DNA of 40,073 bases from Bifidobacterium breve. Lineage in GTDB: Bacteria; Acidobacteriota; Vicinamibacteria; Vicinamibacterales; CAVVIG01. Each line of letters opens with the position of its first letter. Position 1 is the first letter of the stretch. Under the pieces are notes generated by a model. It worked only from the letters and a program-made list of their open reading frames with translations. It had not been told where the DNA came from and ran no database searches. Both the position numbers and the translations under genes were made by a program. Below are positions 17,515 through 26,169 of the stretch, in pieces. The stretch spans positions 1 through 40,073 of the forward strand of contig CALQBJ020000007.1 in the NCBI GenBank assembly GCA_943328785.2. The letters run 5' to 3'.

Positions 17515-18531
17515 TCAACGGAGGTAGACGGCCGCGGCGGATGAGAACCCTGCGGTGATCGCGATCTGGTCGCGCACCACCTCGACGCGCAGGCGTCGCC
17601 CCTCGAGCAGTTGCGTCACCAGCAGGGCCACCTGCCGCGTGCCCGCTGGTCCGCCGGGCTCTCCCGCTTCGAGCAACCGATAGACAACCTGCCCTGTGCC
17701 GGGAGTGATCGCGGCGAAGTCGGGCGCATCGGGAGGCACGCCGTAGAGACCGGTGATGCCGAAGCCGCCGATCGAGACCCGCTGGCGATCCGGAAAGCGC
17801 ACATCGCGCGCGAAGGCAAGCTGGCGGCTGCCGACGTTCACGTCGTTGCTGCTGCTCGACGCCACCGGCAGATCCTCCGCGAACCAGTTGCCCGAGAGCG
17901 TGCCGTCGAGGTCGAAGCTGAGACGGCCATCGAGGTTGCCTCCCTCACGTTGCACCTTCGCATAGAACTGCGAACGCAGCGGATCGCTGAAGTACTTCAG
18001 CGGTGACTGGGCGTGCACGGTGTCCATGCCGTAGCGCGCGGGCGTGATGAAGCCGACGTCGAACCCCATGTCGCGCACCGCGAAGTCGAGCGCCGCGCCG
18101 CCGGAGGTGCCGAGCACGGCCCCCGCGTCCACTCGCGAGCCGGTGGCAAGGCCGCTCGCCAGCACGATGTGGTCGAAGTAGTAGGTGAATTGGCTGTTGA
18201 TGCGCACCCACACCTTCACTTCGCCGTTCAATCCTGGATACGTGTTCTCGACCGTGCCTGCGGCTGGAGCCAGCACAGGAATCGGCGTGAAGGTGCCTGA
18301 GCCGAGGTGGTGATAGAGATACGCGTGGTCGGTGGGAAACGTGTGCGCCCACGGGCCCATGTTGCCGATCGGCACGATGTACTGGAGTGCTGACGGCTCG
18401 ATTGGTGCGACGGTGAAGGTAGGCGGACCTGCCGGCTCGGAGGGCGAGGTGGGCGACGAGGACGACCCGTCGCCGCACCCGCCGCAGAACAGGCTGACAA
18501 GCGCGAGAACAACCGCCGTGGTCTGCCGCAT
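17515..18531 (-). CDS. Lipoprotein with M23-like (lysostaphin-fold) domain
   Basis: Lipobox-like LFCGGCGDGSSSS; VLAPAAGTVENTYPG...YYFDHIVLASGLATGSRVDAGAVLGTSGGAALDFAV resembles M23 core. Confidence 0.65.
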   Translation of the reverse strand: MRQTTAVVLALVSLFCGGCGDGSSSSPTSPSEPAGPPTFTVAPIEPSALQYIVPIGNMGPWAHTFPTDHAYLYHHLGSGTFTPIPVLAPAAGTVENTYPGLNGEVKVWVRINSQFTYYFDHIVLASGLATGSRVDAGAVLGTSGGAALDFAVRDMGFDVGFITPARYGMDTVHAQSPLKYFSDPLRSQFYAKVQREGGNLDGRLSFDLDGTLSGNWFAEDLPVASSSSNDVNVGSRQLAFARDVRFPDRQRVSIGGFGITGLYGVPPDAPDFAAITPGTGQVVYRLLEAGEPGGPAGTRQVALLVTQLLEGRRLRVEVVRDQIAITAGFSSAAAVYLR

Positions 18532-18655
18532 GGTCTCTCGAGCCGTATCGGGAGGAGATCGGTGCGGCGACAGGGGCCGTGTCCACGCGTGATGCCGTCG
18601 GGCTGGCACCAACGTGCTGGCGCACGGCGCGGTGAGGGGCGAACCGCCGCGGTCC

Positions 18656-19273
18656 TTAGTGCGGGAACTCCGCGGGAACGGCCAGGAGATCTGGCTCACC
18701 CAGCCCCGTCCGGATCGCGACGATGCGACGGCGCTCTTCGCCGGAGACCGCGCCGAGGATCCAGACGCCACCGGACGCCACCGCCACCGCTTCGCTGTGC
18801 TCGACGATTGCGGTGAGGCGCGTGCGGCGCGCGGCCGGGTCCATCGCCGCAAGCTGACGGCGCAGCACCTCGCGAGCCGCCGCCATGAGCGACTCGGACG
18901 GCGGGATGAAGAGGAACTCGGTCATCAGCGTCAGGCTGCGCGCCTCGGCGCGCGGGTCGGACGCCATCAGCACCCGCAGCTCGTGACGCTCGCGCACGTC
19001 GAGGTGGTCCACCCACGCCACATCGATGGCCGGCAGCCAGTCGAGCAGTCCGCTGTTCCCGGCGCGGAAGCCGGCGGCGTGGAGCGTGCCGAGCGAGCCG
19101 GCATCATGCACCCCGAGCGCGTCGGCCAGTTCGCGCGTCTCCCTGGCTAGCGCGCCTTCGGTCGAGGCCTGCTCGCGGGCCTGCCTCGCGTGCTCGGTCA
19201 GTTCGGCGTCCCGGCGCCGGAAGTAGTCGTCCTCGGCGAGTCGCGCGCGGTCGTTGGCGTTCGTGTTCGTCAT
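18656..19273 (-). CDS. Hypothetical cytoplasmic protein
   Basis: Intact 205-aa ORF with helical charged N-terminus; no recognised domain. Confidence 0.65.
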   Translation of the reverse strand: MTNTNANDRARLAEDDYFRRRDAELTEHARQAREQASTEGALARETRELADALGVHDAGSLGTLHAAGFRAGNSGLLDWLPAIDVAWVDHLDVRERHELRVLMASDPRAEARSLTLMTEFLFIPPSESLMAAAREVLRRQLAAMDPAARRTRLTAIVEHSEAVAVASGGVWILGAVSGEERRRIVAIRTGLGEPDLLAVPAEFPH

Positions 19274-19391
19274 GTCCGTGTCTCCTTCTGGTGTGATGGC
19301 AGGAGCGTAGACCGTGACGGCGACATAGACAAATAGGTAGTTTCGTCGATGTCTATAGTCGATCTAAATCAGACGGAACACCGCGCGCCGT

Positions 19392-19715
19392 TCACTTGGC
19401 CGCGGCGATGCTCTTTACGGTGATGACGCCGGTGGCGTCGTTGCGCGTCCCCACGACCGTGACCTTCTGCCCGGCGAACGGCGTCGCCGCCTTCTGATCG
19501 TCGAGGCGATGCGACGTCGTGCCGTCGTACAACAGCAGCGTAGCCTGGTGGTAGTCGACGCAGGCCTTCGCGCACTCGGCGGCCGTGTCGCCCATGTGCA
19601 TACCGCTGTGATTGCCGTCGGCACACTCGCTGTCGGTGATGACGCCCGAGAACGTGCGCACGGGCGGCGTGGTCTGCAGCAGCGCCAGCACGAGCGCGAA
19701 GATCGTTGTCAGCAT
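19392..19715 (-). CDS. Small secreted hypothetical protein (DUF5818-like)
   Basis: Signal peptide; TFSGVITDSECADGNHSGMHMGDTAAECAKACVDYHQATLLLYDG. Confidence 0.7.
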   Translation of the reverse strand: MLTTIFALVLALLQTTPPVRTFSGVITDSECADGNHSGMHMGDTAAECAKACVDYHQATLLLYDGTTSHRLDDQKAATPFAGQKVTVVGTRNDATGVITVKSIAAAK

Positions 19716-19806
19716 GTTCACTCCTTGGGGCGGCCGCATGATGTGCGCCGACGAGCTGCCGGCATCGTACTGCAGGTGCCGATGGGTCGCCAGTAGCCTC
19801 CCGGCT

Positions 19807-21666
19807 TCAGAGGTCGTGCGCGACGGTGGGGGGGAAAGCCGCACGCAGGGCGTTCAGCACCGCCAGGACGTCGATGACCTCCTGGCTGATGGCGCCGCCC
19901 ACTGGACTCAAGTGGCCGGTGGCGGCGAAGGCCATGCCAATGACGCTCAGCGCCATCCCGCCCACGGCGCTCTGGAGTGCGATGGAGCGCATCCGGCCGC
20001 TGATGTGCATGAACTCGTCGACCTTCTCGAGCGAGTTGTCCATCACCACCACGCCCGCCGCTTCGGCGGTCACATCGCTGTTCTGTCCGATCGCCATGCC
20101 GACCGTGGCCGCCATCATCGCCGGGGCGTCATTGATGCCATCCCCGACGTACAACGTCCTGGCCAGCGCGGTCTCCGCGCGGACGATGGCGAGCTTTTCT
20201 TCGGGACTCTGCTGCGCGTGAATGACGGTGATCCCCACCTGCTCCGCGAGATAGCGCACCTCCGACTCGCGGTCGCCGGACACGATCATCACCTTCTGGA
20301 TCTGGTGCCGTGGGCCCAGGTGCTTCACGAACGACAGACTCTCCGCACGAGGCGCGTCCCGAAAGCGCAGGGCCGCCGCGTAGCGCTGGTCGATGGCCAC
20401 CACGCACTCGAGGCCACCGGCGAGTGGCGGGAGTTGGTCGGCGCCAGGCATCTGTTGCGCGAGCAGATTACCCCGACTGGTGACCTGCACCTGACGACCA
20501 TCCACCGTCCCACGCAGTCCCTGGCCCGGCGCTTCGCTCACCTCGGTCACTTCCAACAACGGCAGCCCGGTCTTCGTCGCGGCCGCCAGAATGGCGCGCG
20601 CGAGCGGATGCTTCGAATAGCGCTCCAGGCTGGCGACGAGGCTCAGCACGTCCGGCGGTGAGAAGCCCGGGGCGATCAATTGCTCGGTCAGGGCGGGTTC
20701 GCCGTAGGTGAGCGTCCCGGTCTTGTCGAAGATCGCCGTGCGGCACTCGGCGATCAGCTCGAGCACGACAGGACTCTTCACGATGATCGCCCGCCTCGCG
20801 CACAGGGAAATGGAGCCGATGATCGCGATCGGGATGGCGAGGAGGAGCGGGCACGGCGTCGCGATGACCATGACCGCGAGGAAGCGAATCGGATCGCCCG
20901 TCATCACCCAGGCTGCAACGGCAACCGCCAACGCAATGGGCGTGTAGATGGCACCCAGGCGATCGCCAAGCCGGCGCAGCGTCGGCCGACTGGACTCGGA
21001 CTCGCGCATCACGTTCATGATCTTCGCGTAGCGCGAATCGGCGGCCAGTTGTGTGGTGCGAATCGTCAAGGCGGACTCGCCGTTGATGGATCCCGAGATG
21101 ACCGTCGAGCCACGGGTCTTGGTGATCTGGAACGGCTCGCCCGTCAGGTAGGACTCGTCCATCATGCCGTGGCCATCGACCACAACCCCGTCCACCGGGC
21201 AGATGTCGTGCGGGTAGACCACCAGCGTGTCTCCGACAGCCACCTCCTGCAGACCAACGTCCACAATCTCCGCATGCCGTTTCAGGTGGGCCACCGACGG
21301 CATCCGCTTGGCCAGCGCCGCCAGCACCGAGGACGCGCTGCGCAACGCGTAGCTCTCGAGCGCTTCACCTCCCGCGAGCATCAACACGATGATGGAGCCC
21401 GCCAGATACTCACCCAGCAGCACCGACGTGATGATCGAAATGCCGCCGAGCAGGTCGGAACCGAATTCCCGCTTCAGCAGGTTGCGCAACAGGTCGATGA
21501 GGAGCGGCACACCGCCGATGGCAAGCGTGATCAGCAGCGGAATCCGGGAGACGGCCGGAGCGGCACTGGCACCGAAGCGCAGCGCGAGGTGCGCCAGGAT
21601 CGCCGCAACACAGAGCGCCGCGATGACTGTGGTCTTGTGCTGCCACAGCAGCACGATTCTCCGCAT
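19807..21666 (-). CDS. Heavy-metal translocating P-type ATPase (P1B), TPC motif
   Basis: [43 protein letters not shown]; no N-terminal HMA domain. Confidence 0.92.
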   Translation of the reverse strand: MRRIVLLWQHKTTVIAALCVAAILAHLALRFGASAAPAVSRIPLLITLAIGGVPLLIDLLRNLLKREFGSDLLGGISIITSVLLGEYLAGSIIVLMLAGGEALESYALRSASSVLAALAKRMPSVAHLKRHAEIVDVGLQEVAVGDTLVVYPHDICPVDGVVVDGHGMMDESYLTGEPFQITKTRGSTVISGSINGESALTIRTTQLAADSRYAKIMNVMRESESSRPTLRRLGDRLGAIYTPIALAVAVAAWVMTGDPIRFLAVMVIATPCPLLLAIPIAIIGSISLCARRAIIVKSPVVLELIAECRTAIFDKTGTLTYGEPALTEQLIAPGFSPPDVLSLVASLERYSKHPLARAILAAATKTGLPLLEVTEVSEAPGQGLRGTVDGRQVQVTSRGNLLAQQMPGADQLPPLAGGLECVVAIDQRYAAALRFRDAPRAESLSFVKHLGPRHQIQKVMIVSGDRESEVRYLAEQVGITVIHAQQSPEEKLAIVRAETALARTLYVGDGINDAPAMMAATVGMAIGQNSDVTAEAAGVVVMDNSLEKVDEFMHISGRMRSIALQSAVGGMALSVIGMAFAATGHLSPVGGAISQEVIDVLAVLNALRAAFPPTVAHDL

Positions 21667-21863
21667 GACATCAGCGTAGCGCCGGCGCGAGCGCCGCGCC
21701 ATGGCGTATTGCACAGCGGCGCCTCGCACTCCTGCCCGAACCGATCCGCAGGCTGTTCCGTGGTGACCAGGGAGTCCGCCGAGCGTCCGCATCACCACGA
21801 CCACCATCGGCGGCACTGCCCTGCACATCCTGCAGGGCGACCTGCCGATTCACCTGCGCGTGG

Positions 21864-22535
21864 TCAGCCGATCCCTTCTTGCCGGGGCCGGCGCCAGGCG
21901 AGCCGCGCGCACGTCTCCGCCAGTCCCCACGCGAGCAGCGCACCGCCGAACACCACGCCCCAGAGCTCGCCGGGAATGGCGGCTCGTCCCAGTAGCTCGG
22001 ACGTCCACGGCAGCGACGCCGCTGCGACCTGGATGCCGACGCCGAGGATGACCGCCGCATGGAGGTAGGCGTTGGGCAGCGGGCGCATCCACGTGTGACG
22101 CGACGGATAGGTCAGGAGCAACTGGCCGACGGCCATGAAGTGGAATGCGGCCGCTCGCGTGACATCCAGTGAGTATCCGAACAGCGGCAGGACGCCGAGC
22201 ACGGCGAGCGCGAGCACGGCCTTCATGCCGCCCGCCGCCACAACGTATCGGACCGACGGCCGGTCCAGCAGTGGCGCATTGGCCGGGCGAGGCGGCTGCT
22301 GCATGACCTCCGGTGTGCGGTCGAACGCGAGCGCCAGCGCGGGCACGCCGTCGGTCATCAGATTGATCCACAGGATTTGTGCGGCGGTGAGCGGCAGCAT
22401 CAGCGCCCCGGTGGTGTCACGAAGATCGAGGGTAAAGGCGAGAATGGCACCCGCCGCCACGAGCAGTACTTCCGAGAGATTCGTCGAGAACAGGAAGCGG
22501 AGGAACTTCTGGATGTTCTCGTAGATGCCGCGGCC
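21864..22535 (-). pseudogene. C-terminal part of a P2-type cation ATPase, separated from its N-terminal part by an inversion
   Basis: Minus strand reads GRGIYENIQKFLRFLFSTNLSEVLLVAAGAILAF...QILWINLMTDGVPALALAFDRTPEVMQQPPRP; begins mid-protein at 22535. Confidence 0.9.
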
Positions 22536-23318
22536 GATCTACATCTCGGAGCGGGTGGACAGCGAAGCCGAGTACGTCGGCCTGAAGCGGCCGTTCCGCA
22601 CGCTGGTGAGGTGGCTCTACCCCAGGGCGGACCACATCGTGGCCGTCTCGGAGGGCGTGCGTCAGAGCCTCGGGCGGATGGGCGTTCCGCTCGCACGCAT
22701 CAGCACCATCCACAACCCGGCTGACCTGGCCGAGATCAAGGCCGACGCGCGCCTCGCGGCACACGAGTCGCCGAGCCGGCGGCCGTTCCGGATCGTCATG
22801 GCCGGAAGGCTGACGCGCCAGAAGGACTATCCGACGATGCTGGAGGCGCTCGCCCTGCTGCGGAAGCAGCGCACGCTCGACGTGCGGCTCGTGATCCTCG
22901 GCGACGGCCCCGACCGTCCCGCCCTGGAAGCGAAGGCGCATCAGCTCGGCGTGGCCGACGGCATCGAGTGGTCGGGCTGGTGAAGAACATCCACGCCGTC
23001 ATGGCTCGGTGCGACGTCTTTGCGCTCACGTCGATCTACGAGGGCTTCGCGAATGTGCTGGTCGAGGCGATGGCGTGTGGACTCCCCGTCATCAGCACCG
23101 ACTGCCCCTCAGGACCGGCGGAGCTCCTGGAGGGTGGCACGCACGGTTTCCTGGTTCCTGTCGGGGACGCCGCGGCCCTTGCAGACGCCGTCCACGCCCT
23201 CAGCGAAGACCCCGCGGTCTACGCCGACTACCAGCGGCGCGCGCTCGCCCGCGCCGAGCGCTTCGACGTCTCGATCGCAGGCCAGCACTACCTGACGGTG
23301 CTGACCGGTCACGCCTAG
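22531..23318 (+). pseudogene. C-terminal part of GT4 glycosyltransferase with one frameshift, separated from its N-terminal part by an inversion
   Basis: RPIYISERVDSEAEYVGLKRPFRTLVRWLYPRADHIVAVSEGV...GRLTRQKDYPTMLEAL; frameshift at 22980; then NIHAVMARCDVFALTSIYEGFANVLVEAMACGLPVISTDCPSGP. Confidence 0.9.
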
Positions 23319-23396
23319 CGACGGCCGGCGATCAAGACGTCGACTGCGGTGATGGCGCGTGTTCGACCTCGCCCTGGTGCGCGCCCTGCTCGCGGC

Positions 23397-23515
23397 GTCA
23401 TGGCGCAGTCGCCGCTTGCCTGGATGTGCGTCGTCGTCTACCTTCTGATGGCCACCTGCATGGTCCTGAACCTGTTCATTGCGGTGGTGGTGAGCGCCAT
23501 CCATCCGCGTCCCAA
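23397..23515 (+). pseudogene. Remnant of voltage-gated-type ion transport protein (S6 helix)
   Basis: VMAQSPLAWMCVVVYLLMATCMVLNLFIAVVVSAI resembles the Ion_trans S6 segment; no pore or S1-S4 upstream. Confidence 0.55.
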
Positions 23516-23523
23516 CTACATCC

Positions 23524-23808
23524 ATGACCATCACGCACGACGACAACGGCACAAAAGGGCGCTTCTTCATCGGCGAGCCGCAGGCACCTGACGGACTCAT
23601 GACCTACGTGTGGGCCGGTCCGTCCTCCTTCATCATCGATCACACGGAAGTGGGTGAGCGCCTGGCCGGACAGGGCGCGGGCAAGCAACTGGTGATGGCC
23701 GCTGTGGCCTTTGCCCGCACGCGTCATGTGGCGATCCTGCCGCTGTGCCCCTTTGCCAGGAGCGTGTTCGATCGCGTGCCTGAGATCGCCGACGTGCTGG
23801 CGACGTAG
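23524..23808 (+). CDS. GNAT-family N-acetyltransferase (YjdJ/Acetyltransf_CG type)
   Basis: IIDHTEVGERLAGQGAGKQLVMAAVAFARTRHVAILPLCPFARSVFDRVPEIADVL. Confidence 0.85.
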   Translation: MTITHDDNGTKGRFFIGEPQAPDGLMTYVWAGPSSFIIDHTEVGERLAGQGAGKQLVMAAVAFARTRHVAILPLCPFARSVFDRVPEIADVLAT

Positions 23809-24037
23809 TCGCGTGCCTGGCGCCAGTTGAGGGGCTGATGAAGCCACGCATTACTCTGGGCCGGCACTCGATGACGCTCTTCGCGCCAGGCGGCGTGGCC
23901 ACGTGGCGCTGCCGGTGATGTCCGGCGGAGACACATCCTGAAACTGCTACAGGTTCGCGCAGAATTGCCGTTGCCCTCTGCCCCGCGCATCGGGTGAGGT
24001 CCGAGACACGGCCCACGACGCGCACCGAGAGGCCCAC

Positions 24038-25839
24038 ATGAGCGGACTGTCCACGGCTGACGCCACCGAACGACTCGCCCGCGTCGGGCCGAATGCGTTG
24101 CCCGAGCACGCTCCCGATCCCCTCTGGCGCCGGTTCGTGCGCCAGTTCCAGAGCCCGCTGGTCTACATCCTGCTGTTCGCGCTGGCCTTCGATCTCGTCC
24201 TCTGGCTCTCCGAAGGCGCGCACACCTGGCCCATCGAAGCGAGCGCCATCGGCCTGATCCTGCTGTGCAACGCCCTCCTCGGCCTCTACCAGGAACAGCG
24301 GTCCGAAGCCGCCTTGATGGCGTTGATGGCGCTCGCTGGCGCCCAGGCGTGGGTCCTTCGCGATGGCCGTCTCGTGCGTCTCCCCACACAGTCGCTGGTT
24401 CCCGGCGACGAGGTTCGTCTCGAGGCCGGTGACCGCGTTCCGGCAGACGGCACCCTGAAGGACGCGCGCGGCGCCATGCTGGACGAATCGATCCTCACCG
24501 GCGAATCCATGGCCGTCGACAAGGGCGACGGCGACGAGGCGTTCAGCGGCACTCTGCTCGTCCGCGGCAAAGCCCATCTCGAGCTGACGAGGACCGGTGC
24601 AGCCAGTGCCATGGGCCGCCTGGCCTCCATGCTCAGCGACATCACGGCGGCGAAGACACCACTCGAACGTCGCGTCGATCAGCTCGCCCGCCAGATCGCG
24701 CGATGGGTGCTGGTCCTGGCGGCGGCGCTTGGCCTGCTGGGTGTCCTTGCGGAAGGGGTCGACCGAGCGCCGGAGATGATCATCTTCGCGGTGGCGCTGG
24801 CGGTCGCGGCGGTGCCCGAAGGGCTACCGGCGGTGCTGACCGTCGCCCTTGCCCTCGGCGTCGAGCGCATGGCCAGGCATCGCGCGGTGGTCCGGCGACT
24901 CTCCGCGGTGGAGGCGCTTGGATCGGTCACGGTCATTGCGACCGACAAGACGGGGACCCTGACCGAGAGCCGCATGGATGTCCGGATGATCGACGCGTCC
25001 GATCTGCCGCGCACCCTCACGGCTATTGTGCTGGCCAACGATGCCGATCTGACGACCGGTGCGGGCGACCCACTGGAGTTGGGCCTGCTGCGCCATGCTG
25101 CGGCGAACCGCGTGGACATCGCGCAGGTGCGGCAGGCGCACCCAACCATCTCTGAACGGCCGTTCGACAGCGCCTGGAAGTTCGCGAGGGTCACCGTGCA
25201 GGAGCACGGCCAGCTGGTGAGCTATCTGAAGGGGGCACCCGAGCTCCTGTTCGGCCGCTGCACCTTGTCAGCGGAGGACCGCGATGCCTGGGGGGCGAAG
25301 GCCGAGGCGTACGCCGCAGAGGGATTCCGGGTCCTGGCGGTCGCCTGGGCCGAGGGTGATACCGAAGAGCAGCTCACGCTGCTCGGTCTCGTTCTGTTCT
25401 GGGATCCGCCGCGGCCAGAAGTGCCCGACGCCGTCCGCAAGGCGCAAGCCGCCGGGATCCGCGTCATCATGATTACGGGCGATCATCCGGCGACGGCCCT
25501 GGCGGTCGCACATCTGATCGGCATCCCCGGCGAGCGTGTGCTGACGGGTGAGAATCTGGACGAGTACGAGGGCGAGACGCTGAGCGAGGCGCTCGGCGAC
25601 GTGAACGTCTTCGCACGCGTGCGGCCGGAGCAGAAACTGCAACTCGTGGAACTGCTCCAGGCGCAGGGACAGATCGTCGCGATGACCGGGGACGGCGTCA
25701 ATGATGCGCCCGCGCTCAAGCGCTCGGACGTCGGAGTGGCGATGGGCCGGCGTGGCTCTGACGTCAGCCGGGAGGTCGCGGATCTCGTCCTGCTCGATGA
25801 CAACTTCGCCACGATCGTCGACGCCGTCGCGGAAGGCCG
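24038..25839 (+). pseudogene. N-terminal part of P2-type (Ca2+-ATPase-like) cation ATPase, cut by inversion breakpoint
   Basis: [67 protein letters not shown]; homology stops at IVDAVAEGR. Confidence 0.92.
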
Positions 25840-26169
25840 GCTGTTCCCCATCAATCGTGTGAGCAGGTGCGCGAGGTTCGACCGCGTGAGGAAGCTGAGC
25901 GTCGCGTCCGGCCGCTCGCGGCCGAGCACGGTCGCCAGCTCGAACGCCGCCAGCGGCAGGAACGCGAGCCGGCCAATCCCCTGCATCAGTCGGCCCGTGC
26001 GCAGGCGGTGCACGATGATGTCGGCGGGCAGTTGGTACGCGGTCGTGCTGCGCTGGAGCGTCACGATGACGACGGTGTGCCCCTCGGCACGATAGTGCCT
26101 CGCGAGGGTGCAGACCACCCGCTCTGCCCCGCCGCCTTCGAGGCTGTTGATGACAAACGCGATCTTCAA
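25835..26169 (-). pseudogene. N-terminal part of GT4 glycosyltransferase (TTG start), cut by inversion breakpoint
   Basis: LKIAFVINSLEGGGAERVVCTLARHYRAEGHTVVIVTL...LSFLTRSNLAHLLTRLMGNSRP; TTGA overlap with the upstream gene. Confidence 0.88.

Larger units (their letters stand above)
22531..25839. other. Inverted segment with breakpoints inside two genes
   Basis: CGGCC at 22531-22535 and GGCCG at 25835-25839; reversing the interval restores both split genes in frame. Confidence 0.9.

Noticed and set aside
20680-22068. 462-aa + strand ORF
   Set aside because: Antisense to the P1B ATPase and the ATPase fragment; no domain signature.
25483-25834. Downstream part of the 228-aa - strand ORF 25483-26169
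   Set aside because: Only 25835-26169 is glycosyltransferase; the remainder is antisense read-through into the ATPase after the breakpoint.
22531-25839. Recombinase-driven phase-variation cassette as the default explanation of the inversion
   Set aside because: Only 5 bp of inverted identity at the breakpoints and no invertase gene in the window; kept as a possibility but not asserted.
25840-26095. C-terminal tail of the 685-aa ATPase ORF after AEGR
   Set aside because: Antisense of the glycosyltransferase N-terminus, not a genuine ATPase domain.
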